Origin: an uncultured Pelagibacteraceae bacterium
GTDB taxonomy: Bacteria; Pseudomonadota; Alphaproteobacteria; Pelagibacterales; Pelagibacteraceae
Assembly (NCBI GenBank): GCA_902594405.1
Contig: CACJMB010000008.1
Coordinates: 1-52,521 of the forward strand
Direction: 5' to 3'
Length of the DNA stretch: 52,521 nucleotides
A program made the position numbers and the translations under genes. Under the pieces are notes generated by a model. That model was given only the letters and a program-made list of their open reading frames with translations, was not told the origin of the DNA and did not search any database. Below, piece by piece: positions 40,539-48,125 of the stretch; the first letter of the stretch is position 1, and every line of letters starts with the position of its first letter.

Positions 40539-40567
40539 AAAGGCCATCTCAAGATGGCCTTTTTTTT
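40539..40567 (+). terminator. Rho-independent terminator after groEL
   Basis: AGGCCATCT (40541-40549) pairs perfectly with AGATGGCCT (40552-40560), extended by A:T pairs, with a very short apical loop and a T run at 40561-40567. It is the only strong terminator I found in the window, and it insulates groESL from downstream genes. Confidence 0.92.
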
Positions 40568-40582
40568 ATGTAAAATTTAATC

Positions 40583-40699
40583 ATGTCAAAAAGATATAGC
40601 GGAAAATCATTTAAAGACTCTAGTGTTAAAAAAAAACCTAAATTGAGCTTTAAAGAAAAAAGAAAACTTAAAAAAGATAAGCAAAAAAAGACAAATTAA
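40583..40699 (+). CDS. Tiny lysine-rich ORF (38 aa) between groEL and typA
   Basis: ATG at 40583 to TAA at 40697-40699, hand-translated: MSKRYSGKSFKDSSVKKK, then PKLSFKEKRKLKKDKQKKTN. About 17 of 38 residues are Lys or Arg. No Shine-Dalgarno precedes it and it begins only 15 bases after the groEL terminator's T run. The orderly basic composition and exact fit in the gap suggest a real small protein, perhaps nucleic-acid or ribosome associated, but that is a guess. A chance ORF in A-rich DNA is the alternative. Confidence 0.45.
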   Translation: MSKRYSGKSFKDSSVKKKPKLSFKEKRKLKKDKQKKTN

Positions 40700-40740
40700 T
40701 CGCGAATTTTGAGTATTATTCAAGCCAGTTATGAGTTTTT

Positions 40741-40769
40741 TTGAGTTTTAATATCCTTTTAAATATGTA
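40741..40769 (+). promoter_or_regulatory. Candidate typA promoter
   Basis: TTGAGT (40741-40746) and TATGTA (40764-40769) are spaced 17 bases, a normal sigma-70 spacing, with transcription then starting about 9 bases before the typA ATG. TATAAG at 40768-40773 is an alternative -10. The rest of the 40700-40784 gap shows no other clear feature. Confidence 0.35.
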
Positions 40770-40784
40770 TAAGAGCCAGAATTT

Positions 40785-42611
40785 ATGAGCAATAATATAA
40801 GGAACATCACAATCATAGCCCATGTTGATCATGGCAAAACTACTCTAATTGATAATTTAATGAAACAAAGTGGTTCATTTAGAGATAATGAAGTTGTTGA
40901 TGAAAGATTGATGGATTCAGGTGAGCTTGAAAAAGAGAGAGGAATTACAATTTTAGCTAAACCTGCTTCAATAAATTGGAACAATTCAAGAATAAATATA
41001 ATCGATACTCCAGGCCACAGAGATTTTGCTGCAGAAGTAGAAAGAGTTTTAAGTATGGCAGATGGAGCCTTGTTATTAATTGACTCTGCAGAAGGTGTAA
41101 TGCCTCAAACAAAATTTGTATTATCAAAAGCACTTAAACAAGGATTAAAGCCAATTGTTATTATTAATAAATTAGATAAAGCTGATCAAAGAGCTAATGA
41201 AGTTTTAGATGAAACATTTGATTTATTTGTTAGCTTAGATGCAAATGAAGAACAATTAGATTTTCCAGTTCTTTATGCGAGTGGAAGATCAGGTTGGGCA
41301 GATCATGAAGTTAATGGTCCAAGAGAAAATTTAAATCCTTTGTTAGATTTAATTATTGATCATGTAAAACCTGCTGAACTTGATAAAACTAAACCTTTTG
41401 CAATGTTATCAACGCTGCTTTATGCAGATAGTTTTTTAGGAAGAAGTTTGGTTGGAAGAATTACACAAGGGACTGCAAAAGCTAACCAATCTATAAAAGC
41501 AATTAATTTAAATGGCGATAAAGTTGATGAAGGAAAATTAACTAAAATTTTTAGATATGAAGGAACAAAAAAAGTTCCAATCGATGTTGGCGAGGCTGGA
41601 GATATTGTGGTTGTTGCTGGACTAGAAAAAGCAAACGTTGCTGATACAATATGTGACCTAGAGGTAAATGAACCGATCCCTGCTACTCCGATAGATCCTC
41701 CTACAATGTCAATTACAATTACTGTAAATACTTCACCTTTAGCTGGGACAGAAGGTAAAAAATTAACTAGCACACAGATAAGAAATAGATTAGTTCAAGA
41801 GGCACAAAATAATGTTGGAATTACATTTTCAGAAAACGAAGGAAAAGACTCTTTCGTAGTTAGTGGCAGAGGTGAGCTAATGTTAGAAATTCTTTTAACT
41901 CAAATGAGAAGAGAGGGTTTTGAAATGACAGTAAGCCCTCCAAAAGTTTTATATAAAACTAATGAGAGTGGAAATAAACTTGAGCCAATTGAAGAAATTA
42001 CTATGGACCTAGATGAAGAATATTCATCAAAAGTAATTGATTCAATGAACAGAAGAAAAGGTAAATTAATAGAATTAAAAGATACTGGAACTAGTAAAAA
42101 AAGATTAATTTTTCATGCACCTACTAGAGGTTTAATGGGTTACACAAGTAGGTTTCTTACACTTACAAAAGGAAATGGGGTGATCAACAGAATATTTCAT
42201 AGCTATGGTCCTTTTGAAGGAGAAATGGAAGGTAGAAGAAATGGAGCCTTAATCTCAATGGAACAAGGAAAAGCTGTTGCATTCGCAATCTTTAACTTAC
42301 AAGCAAGAGGAGAAATGTTTGTTACGCATAATGACTCTGTTTACCCTGGAATGATTGTTGGTCTTTCACCTAAACCAGGCGATATGATCATTAATGTAAT
42401 GAAGGGTAAGAAACTAACAAATATGAGAACACAGGGTACTGATGAGAATGTTGTTCTTACACCTGTAAGAAAAATGTCAATTGCAGAACAATTAAGTATG
42501 CTTAATACAGATGAAGCTTTAGAGATAACTCCAGATTCATGTAGATTGAGAAAAGCAATTCTTGATCCCCACGAAAGAAAAAAAAGCGAAAAAGCTATAG
42601 CTGCAGCCTAA
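40785..42611 (+). CDS. typA: Translational GTPase TypA/BipA
   Basis: 608-residue ribosome-binding GTPase. G1 is AHVDHGKTTL (13-22), the switch segment ERGITILAK (about 52-60), G3 DTPGHRDF (about 74-81) and G4 NKLDKADQ (about 127-134). The C-terminal BipA-specific part includes RGLMGYTSRFLTLTKGNG and VRKMSIAEQLSMLNTDEAL. It ends in KAIAAA. The last bases (TAATC) also hold the stop of a minus-strand YczE-tail ORF, so the two reading frames converge and overlap. A diverged copy of its last codons recurs at 45738-45773. Confidence 0.97.
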   Translation: MSNNIRNITIIAHVDHGKTTLIDNLMKQSGSFRDNEVVDERLMDSGELEKERGITILAKPASINWNNSRINIIDTPGHRDFAAEVERVLSMADGALLLIDSAEGVMPQTKFVLSKALKQGLKPIVIINKLDKADQRANEVLDETFDLFVSLDANEEQLDFPVLYASGRSGWADHEVNGPRENLNPLLDLIIDHVKPAELDKTKPFAMLSTLLYADSFLGRSLVGRITQGTAKANQSIKAINLNGDKVDEGKLTKIFRYEGTKKVPIDVGEAGDIVVVAGLEKANVADTICDLEVNEPIPATPIDPPTMSITITVNTSPLAGTEGKKLTSTQIRNRLVQEAQNNVGITFSENEGKDSFVVSGRGELMLEILLTQMRREGFEMTVSPPKVLYKTNESGNKLEPIEEITMDLDEEYSSKVIDSMNRRKGKLIELKDTGTSKKRLIFHAPTRGLMGYTSRFLTLTKGNGVINRIFHSYGPFEGEMEGRRNGALISMEQGKAVAFAIFNLQARGEMFVTHNDSVYPGMIVGLSPKPGDMIINVMKGKKLTNMRTQGTDENVVLTPVRKMSIAEQLSMLNTDEALEITPDSCRLRKAILDPHERKKSEKAIAAA

Positions 42612-42711
42612 TCAAAAGTTTTATCAACTAAATAAAGTCCTAAAGCAACGCAAGGACCAATGCCAAATGTTAACAACAAAGTTCCAATCCATACTGTGCC
42701 TCCTAAATATC
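42576..42711. repeat. Direct repeat copy A: typA/yczE 3-prime junction
   Basis: 136 bases covering the last 12 typA codons including the stop and the last roughly 34 codons of a convergent YczE-like reading frame. It aligns without gaps to 45738-45873 (offset 3162). By hand count 102 of 116 bases match from 42596 on, and about 116 of 136 overall. Many differences are silent in both reading frames, as if each copy had evolved inside working genes. Confidence 0.88.
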
Positions 42712-42790
42712 CTCCTGGTAATAATTTTAAATGATATAAAATTACAGAAAGAACTGACAGAGCTCTCAAAAATTGAATATTTAAATTCAC
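42608..42790 (-). pseudogene. Chimeric ORF: acyltransferase-3 head fused to YczE tail
   Basis: 60 residues. Residues 1-30 (MNLNIQFLRALSVLSVILYH then LKLLPGGYLG) are the typical start of an OafA-like acyltransferase 3, which would normally be over 300 residues. Residues 31-60 (GTVWIGTLLLTFG then IGPCVALGLYLVDKTFD) match the C-terminus of YczE encoded at 45770-46417, with 26 of 30 residues the same. The join lies at YLGG, a stretch both parents share, so a deletion at microhomology is likely. The product probably has no function, though it keeps an open frame and could be a two-helix peptide. Confidence 0.82.
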
Positions 42791-42854
42791 TGTTATAATT
42801 TTTTTTAAAGTATTATATTTTTTTTATATAGAGATTTAGATAAAGCATATTACA

Positions 42855-43826
42855 TCATTTTAACTTATCAATATTAATAAACTTTTGATAAATTGATTTT
42901 GCATAATTGTAATTATATTTATCGAATTCAATATCTATTTTTTTTTTATTCGAATTCTTAAAATAATCCAAGTTCAATTTATTAAAATTTTTCAAGTTAA
43001 CTTTTTTTATTAGATTTTTAAGATAATTTATTTCTGTTAAATTTTCATAAATAACAAAATTACAATATTTAGAATAACGATATTTATTCAGAATATTATC
43101 ATAAAATAATATCCATTGCTCTATCCAATAATCTATACTGAGCAAATTTTTAAAGTTGTTAGGGTAATTCCAAGGTTTGTGATTAAGACCAAATTCATAA
43201 TGACCTAGATAATTCATATATCTTCTTACAAAGTCATCTTTCTGTTGTAATTTAATAAATTTCATATGTTGATTTAATAAAGAGTATGCATGCTGAAGTG
43301 GTTCTCTAATTGTAATTAAAAAATTAGTATTAGGTAATAATTCTGAAAGTAAATCTATTCTTTGATAAACAAGATTATTTTTACTTAAGTATTTTTTTTT
43401 GTTTTCAGATAATAAAATTAATTTTATATAATTTTTAATCTCATTTTTAACAAATATATCATTATCATTAAAAAAAAATTCATCAAACATTTCAGGACTA
43501 TTAATATCATAGGTAATACCGTCACCATGTAATCTTTCTTTTTTTGAAATATTATTTTTATGAAATAATTTTGAAAAATTAGGCGAAAGTATAAATGGCA
43601 TATTTTTATATTTAAGGGATGCATATTCATTTGATGAGTAAATAAAATTTAGTAAACTTGTTGTACCAGATCTAGGAAGTCCGGTAATAAAAATATTTGC
43701 ATTAATATCAATTTTTTTATTTTTTAAATAAAAAAGTTTTTCAACTTCAAATAATGACTTATTGATCAACTTGCTGCTAAATACAATATCATGAAATAAT
43801 TTTTGAGTTACATTGTAATGTTTCAT
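42855..43826 (-). CDS. PAPS-dependent sulfotransferase family protein
   Basis: 323 residues. The 5'-phosphosulfate binding loop is ITGLPRSGTTSLLN (47-60). The 3'-phosphate binding region is FLITIREPLQHAYSLLNQH (169-187) with R174 and S182. This is the Sulfotransfer_3-like group that moves sulfate from PAPS to sugars or other small acceptors in the cytoplasm. Acceptor unknown. It is the last gene of the four-gene cassette operon and overlaps the preceding membrane-protein gene by 4 bases. It is Asn/Lys/Ile-rich and looks even more AT-rich than the core genes. The 64-base gap after it, to 42790, shows only A/T-rich sequence. Confidence 0.85.
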   Translation of the reverse strand: MKHYNVTQKLFHDIVFSSKLINKSLFEVEKLFYLKNKKIDINANIFITGLPRSGTTSLLNFIYSSNEYASLKYKNMPFILSPNFSKLFHKNNISKKERLHGDGITYDINSPEMFDEFFFNDNDIFVKNEIKNYIKLILLSENKKKYLSKNNLVYQRIDLLSELLPNTNFLITIREPLQHAYSLLNQHMKFIKLQQKDDFVRRYMNYLGHYEFGLNHKPWNYPNNFKNLLSIDYWIEQWILFYDNILNKYRYSKYCNFVIYENLTEINYLKNLIKKVNLKNFNKLNLDYFKNSNKKKIDIEFDKYNYNYAKSIYQKFINIDKLK

Positions 43827-44179
43827 GAAATTTTTTTTCTAATAAAATAATAAATAATAAAAAATAAACTTATTTCTAAAATGCCAATAATGGAAATAAT
43901 TAAATTAAAATAAGTCCTTGATATTAATGTCATAACAAACATAAAAATAATTATAACTAGAATTATTGCTAGTATTTTAACTGAAATTAAAAATAATAAA
44001 TTGGAATATCTCAGTATTAGTTTTTCTTTCCTAAAATCACTAACTCTTTTTAAACGAAATAATAGAAATATTTTTTGGTATATTTTTAAATTAAATTTTA
44101 AGATGCTTTTAAATTTAATTAAGCTAATAAACTCGTAAATAATTATAACAGTTAAAGCTAATAAAATCTGATCAATCAA
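43823..44179 (-). CDS. Small three-helix membrane protein of the sulfotransferase cassette
   Basis: 118 residues, not recognised as a known family. Three hydrophobic helices are seen (about 3-20, 62-88 and 91-113), with a basic amphipathic stretch between the first two (KFKSILKFNLKIYQKIF, LFRLKRVSDFRKEK). It overlaps the sulfotransferase by 4 bases (ATGA) and the 72-aa gene by 8 bases, so all are likely translated from one mRNA. It may anchor or support a membrane-bound complex with its neighbours; this is inferred from position only. Confidence 0.7.
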   Translation of the reverse strand: MIDQILLALTVIIIYEFISLIKFKSILKFNLKIYQKIFLLFRLKRVSDFRKEKLILRYSNLLFLISVKILAIILVIIIFMFVMTLISRTYFNLIISIIGILEISLFFIIYYFIRKKIS

Positions 44180-44390
44180 TTTTTTGATGATTATTTTTTT
44201 TGTTTTCTCTCTTTTTTTTAAAAAGTTTTTTAATTGGAAACCAAATTAATCCAAATAATCCAACAAATATGGCTACAATAATACCTAGAGTTGCAGCAAT
44301 AACTCCGCCCCCAACACCAGGTCCTAAATATGCGTATGACTGTGTTGGTAGAAAAATAAAAAATAATAAAATTAATATTAATTTATACAT
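44172..44390 (-). CDS. Tiny exported membrane protein with YLGPG motif (72 aa)
   Basis: A signal peptide (1-20, ending QSYA) is followed at once by YLGPGVGGG, then one glycine-containing membrane helix (about 28-50), a WFPIKKLFKKK border and a charged tail. I know similar small proteins, Y(L/I)xPG at the mature N-terminus plus one helix, next to surface-polysaccharide and sulfotransferase genes, but no function is established. It overlaps the arylsulfotransferase-like gene by 13 bases and the next gene by 8 bases. Confidence 0.75.
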   Translation of the reverse strand: MYKLILILLFFIFLPTQSYAYLGPGVGGGVIAATLGIIVAIFVGLFGLIWFPIKKLFKKKRENKKNNHQKID

Positions 44391-45721
44391 TTTTCATTCT
44401 CAACTAATGTTCTAAATTTTTTAATAAATAACTCATTTTCAATAATTCTACTCCAAGTTATTGGTCCAACATCACCATTACTATCTTTATTAACAAATTC
44501 CCACTCTTTTTCACCTAAATTATTAAATAAAATAATTCTTCCATGATTTTGTTCCTCAACCATTAAAGCTCCATCATCGAATATATGTGATAAACCCTCG
44601 GTAGATGTTTTAAATTCTTCTTTTTGTAACTCTTTTTCAAACAATTTTTTGTAAGTATTGGTCTCGAAATTATAAACTAAGATTTCTGAGTAAGAATTAT
44701 CTACTAAAAAATTATTATTATTGAAAATAGAAATTTCTTTTTCTGAAATAATATCAACATCATGTTGTTGCGAAAAAGGTCCAATAAGATAATTAATAAC
44801 TTTATTTGTACTTGGTCTGTAATGAATTATTGAGGATTGATGCCTAATACTAATAAAAATATCACCTTTTTTCCAGTATGGTGTGTCATTAAATGCTGGC
44901 TCAATATCATTTACATGTATTGGATCTGTAACAAAAGTATCAAAAACATTTCGGTCCATTATTTTATTTTCAAGTAAGATTTCAGTAATACTTTTGTTAA
45001 ATAATATATTGCCATTAATATTAATTTTAACGATTGAGTCATCATAATAATTTTTTTTTGCGGAATAAGTTTTCACTAATTTTGATTTTGGTTTCATTTG
45101 ACCACCTATCCAAATATTTCCTTCATGATCTATTTCTTGGCTGTGATGATATCTTTCCTCATCATTAATCCAAATTAAATTAGAACAAAAATCAATTTTG
45201 AATTTTATTGAGTAATGATCACCACTTATAACAGATCCATCATTAAGTAACAAAGGATGTGCGTAAAGAAATCTGATTGGTGAATTATCAATTTTAACAG
45301 TTGAAAATTCTTCTTCGTTGGTAACCTGATTGAGCATTTCAGCAATATCATGTTTATAACTATGTATTACCTCAAAATTATTCAAATCAATGATATCAAT
45401 AATAGACCTTTTAATAGAATGATCATACCTTGGTAATACTAAAAGTGCGTTTCTTTTATTATTGATATGCTGGATAAATCTTTCTTTATCCTTATGTCTT
45501 TTAAATTTTTTTGGAGCACTTATATTGACTGTTTTACGTTTAAACATATTTTTAGCATTCGAAGGTATTTCTGCAAAGAAAACAGCAATTTTTTGTAAAG
45601 ATTTTAATCTATCCCCTCCAAGATAGTGATGTCTTAATAATGAACCAAATAATATAAATCCAACAAAAGAAATAAAAATGATTAATAATACTGGATATGT
45701 TATATATTTTCTTAACATCAA
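44378..45721 (-). CDS. Arylsulfotransferase (ASST) family beta-propeller protein
   Basis: 447 residues with an N-terminal membrane anchor (about 9-28), so the body faces the periplasm. Family marks: EERYHHSQEIDHEGNIWIGG (about 187-206), DPIHVNDIEPAF (about 262-273), GDIFISIRHQSSIIHYRP (about 280-297), GPFSQQHDVDI (about 312-322) and EEQNHGRIILFNNLGEKEWE near the end. This matches the Arylsulfotran_2-type group related to bacterial AssT, which passes sulfate from aryl sulfates to phenols. Whether this group truly moves sulfate is not established. First gene of the cassette operon, 48 bases downstream of yczE on the same strand. Confidence 0.82.
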   Translation of the reverse strand: MMLRKYITYPVLLIIFISFVGFILFGSLLRHHYLGGDRLKSLQKIAVFFAEIPSNAKNMFKRKTVNISAPKKFKRHKDKERFIQHINNKRNALLVLPRYDHSIKRSIIDIIDLNNFEVIHSYKHDIAEMLNQVTNEEEFSTVKIDNSPIRFLYAHPLLLNDGSVISGDHYSIKFKIDFCSNLIWINDEERYHHSQEIDHEGNIWIGGQMKPKSKLVKTYSAKKNYYDDSIVKININGNILFNKSITEILLENKIMDRNVFDTFVTDPIHVNDIEPAFNDTPYWKKGDIFISIRHQSSIIHYRPSTNKVINYLIGPFSQQHDVDIISEKEISIFNNNNFLVDNSYSEILVYNFETNTYKKLFEKELQKEEFKTSTEGLSHIFDDGALMVEEQNHGRIILFNNLGEKEWEFVNKDSNGDVGPITWSRIIENELFIKKFRTLVENEKCIN

Positions 45722-45737
45722 TTTAAGGTATTATTTT

Positions 45738-45873
45738 GAAAAAAAATGTCAAAAAGATATAGCTGCTGCTTAATCAAAAGTTTTATCTACTAAATAAAGC
45801 CCTAAAGCAACGCAAGGACCTATGCCAAATGCAAATAATAACGTTCCAACCCCTACTGTTCCTCCTAAATACC
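45738..45873. repeat. Direct repeat copy B: typA tail remnant plus yczE 3-prime end
   Basis: The partner of 42576-42711. Bases 45738-45773 keep a diverged in-frame copy of the last typA codons (K-K-C-Q-K-D-I-A-A-A-stop against K-K-S-E-K-A-I-A-A-A-stop), with no typA body in front. Bases 45770-45873 are the 3-prime end of the complete yczE gene. Together the two copies bracket the cassette as direct repeats. Confidence 0.85.
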
Positions 45874-46417
45874 ATCCAATACTTACAACTGAAATTTCTA
45901 ATGTTGCTCTTACTACAGCTATAGGAAAATTTGTTACTTTTTGTAATCCTATCATAAGCCCATCTCTCGGACCGGCTCCTAAATTTGATACTAAGTAAAT
46001 ACCCCCACCTATTCCAACCATGATTACAGAAATTACAGCTAAAAATAATTGATGAATATAATTTGATGGTGTTGGAACATATTTGATACAAAGATCAATC
46101 ATGATTGCAATTATCAAAGCATTAAATATTGTACCCATCCCTGGTTTTTGACTTAAAGGTATCCATAAAATTAAAACAGCAATACTTATTAACAATGTAA
46201 TAGTTCCAATACTTAAATTAACATTTAAAGAAATACCTTGGGCTAAAACACTCCAAGGAGAGGCTCCTGTGAATGAAACAATTAATAATCCTTCACCTAA
46301 TCCAAATAGAGACAAACCGAAACATAAGAAAAAAAATGTAGAAAACTTTGGTTTAAAATTAAATGGTTTTTCTGAACTCCATCTTACTTTTGGAATTTTT
46401 TTAATTTTTAAAAACAT
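45770..46417 (-). CDS. YczE/YitT-like integral membrane protein
   Basis: 215 residues, about five to six helices. The repeated-looking motifs TGASPWSVLAQGIS (about 50-63) and LGAGPRDGLMIGLQKVTNFP (about 146-165) are the hallmark of the YczE membrane family, distantly related to YitT/ArsP-like permease folds. Function not established. Its stop overlaps the typA-tail remnant in the same TAATC arrangement as at the true typA end, so typA and yczE were probably direct convergent neighbours before the cassette arrived. It is divergent from the next gene by 53 bases. Confidence 0.85.
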   Translation of the reverse strand: MFLKIKKIPKVRWSSEKPFNFKPKFSTFFFLCFGLSLFGLGEGLLIVSFTGASPWSVLAQGISLNVNLSIGTITLLISIAVLILWIPLSQKPGMGTIFNALIIAIMIDLCIKYVPTPSNYIHQLFLAVISVIMVGIGGGIYLVSNLGAGPRDGLMIGLQKVTNFPIAVVRATLEISVVSIGWYLGGTVGVGTLLFAFGIGPCVALGLYLVDKTFD

Positions 46418-46470
46418 AATTAGAATAAGCTATATCTATTAATGAAAAATTTTAATATTGTAACCAGCAA

Positions 46471-47151
46471 ATGAAAAAGTTTGCAGTTATTTTACTTGTT
46501 GTATTTTTCTCATCAATTTCTCTAGCTCATATAGGTCATTATAACAAATTTGACAAAATAGAAATGGAGATCTTGAGAAATGATGAAGTAATTGGATATA
46601 ACAATTATTATTTTAAAAGAGATGACGAAAAAACGATAGTAAAAAATCAATATAAATTTGAGGTAAAATTACTATCTGCAACAATATTTAAAGTAGAGGG
46701 ATATGGAGAGGAAATTTATTTAAAAGATAAATTAATATCTTTTCAATCAAAGACACTTCAAAATAAAAAAGAAAAATTTGTAAACTTAAAATTAAATAAA
46801 AATAATAAAAAGTTTGATATTAAGGGATCTTCATATTCTGGTGAAGCTTCTGTTAAAAATATTATTGGAAATTGGTGGAGTCATAAAATTTTACAAGCAG
46901 AAAGCCAAATAAGTCCTATTTCTGGAAGTATAAAAGAACAAATAGTTACTTTTATTGGTAAGGAAAATATTTCAATTAATGGCAAACAATACGAAACAGA
47001 TCATTTCAAACTCACATCTAAAGATATGTCTCTTCCAGAAGATAAAAAATTAAATTTTGATATTTGGCTTGACAAAAAAACTTCAGTTATTGTCAAAGTC
47101 ACATATAAAAGAATGGGAAATTGGGAGTATCGCTTAAAAATTATTGAATAA
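46471..47151 (+). CDS. Exported DUF6134-like protein
   Basis: 226 residues with a signal peptide (1-19, ending ISLA). The mature part is beta-rich: an EMEILRNDEVIGYNNYYFKR start, IGNWWSHKILQAESQISPISG in the middle, and NFDIWLDKKTSVIVKVTYKRMGN-like end (quoted in part: DIWLDKKTSVIVKV). The pattern of measuring a repeated beta sheet with a central WW motif fits DUF6134 (DUF3108-like) periplasmic proteins. Function unknown. Stop codons of this gene and the convergent flavoprotein gene are 2 bases apart. Confidence 0.7.
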   Translation: MKKFAVILLVVFFSSISLAHIGHYNKFDKIEMEILRNDEVIGYNNYYFKRDDEKTIVKNQYKFEVKLLSATIFKVEGYGEEIYLKDKLISFQSKTLQNKKEKFVNLKLNKNNKKFDIKGSSYSGEASVKNIIGNWWSHKILQAESQISPISGSIKEQIVTFIGKENISINGKQYETDHFKLTSKDMSLPEDKKLNFDIWLDKKTSVIVKVTYKRMGNWEYRLKIIE

Positions 47152-47153
47152 AA

Positions 47154-48125
47154 TTATTTATTTATTTTTTTATAAAGATCGTTTGCACTTATCCATCCAG
47201 CCTCTACTCTAGGACCCACAAACCAATCTGCACACACACCTAAGTTTAATTTATTATTCCAATAACTTTTAATTTTTAAAGATTGGGAATTTGAAGAATA
47301 TTTCCAACCATGATTTAATGAAGTTAATATTTTTGTTTTTTTAATTCCAGTAAGTTTAAAAAATCTATCAATTAAAATCTTTGAGTTTTTTTCCTTATTT
47401 TCTCTATTTTTATTTATTTTTTTATTTGCCCATAGGTTTGTACTTTGTAAAGTCCATAAATCATTTTTACTTTTAAATCTTTTTTTACTATTTTCTTTAG
47501 CAGCCCACCCTAAAACTTTGTCATCAAATAAACAACTTGATATGTTTTTATTTGTTTTTTTAATTTCAATCATGACTGTAATATTTGCATCCATTTTGAT
47601 ATTTTGTTTGATGAATGGATCTTCTATGAATTTTTTTGATAATTTTTTTAATTGAGGGAATGGGCAAGTTAATACTAATTTATCATAATATTTTGTTTGG
47701 TTGTCCTTAAAATCTAATTTCCATTTATTTTTAATATATTTAATCTTCACTAACTCGCTTTGAAAATTACAATTAATATTCTTTACTAAATGTTTGCTAA
47801 TATCATTGTTGCCTTTGCAACCAATTATTTTAACATGATTTTTATTTTCTTTTTTTAATTTATTTAAAAAAATATGTTTGCCACTCCATTTTTTTAGAAT
47901 TTTTTTTTTACGTAAATTTGTAATAAATTTTTTAAATTTAATTGATTTTGGAGAAATATATTGTGCCCCGTGATCAAATCCTTTTGACTTATTTAATCTT
48001 TTAAAAGAAGATCTACCTCCTGGACCTCGAGCTTTATCATAAATGTGTACAGAATTTTTTTTACTTAATAAATTAGCTATTGTTGCTCCAGAAATTCCAG
48101 AGCCAATTACACAATAACTGCTCAT
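47154..48125 (-). CDS. FAD-dependent oxidoreductase, renalase-like
   Basis: 323 residues. The Rossmann motif is CVIGSGISGATIANLL (5-20), followed by YDKARGPGGRSSFKRL and FDHGAQYISP, the combination seen in renalase-like NAD(P)/FAD amine-oxidase relatives. The C-terminal LGVCADWFVGPRVEAGWIS (about 293-311) is the second FAD-contact motif. Substrate unknown. It overlaps the pmbA start region by 4 bases, suggesting one transcript with tldD and pmbA. Confidence 0.85.
   Translation of the reverse strand: MSSYCVIGSGISGATIANLLSKKNSVHIYDKARGPGGRSSFKRLNKSKGFDHGAQYISPKSIKFKKFITNLRKKKILKKWSGKHIFLNKLKKENKNHVKIIGCKGNNDISKHLVKNINCNFQSELVKIKYIKNKWKLDFKDNQTKYYDKLVLTCPFPQLKKLSKKFIEDPFIKQNIKMDANITVMIEIKKTNKNISSCLFDDKVLGWAAKENSKKRFKSKNDLWTLQSTNLWANKKINKNRENKEKNSKILIDRFFKLTGIKKTKILTSLNHGWKYSSNSQSLKIKSYWNNKLNLGVCADWFVGPRVEAGWISANDLYKKINK

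Noticed and set aside
44200..44415. 71-aa plus-strand ORF opposite the YLGPG gene
   Set aside because: The minus-strand frame has a signal peptide, helix and overlaps with both neighbours; the plus frame has nothing recognisable.
40583..45763. Exact 18-base match ATGTCAAAAAGATATAGC at 40583-40600 and 45746-45763
   Set aside because: By rough estimate one such match is expected by chance in a 52-kb AT-rich sequence, and similarity stops at once on both sides. The second site is better explained as the typA tail remnant.
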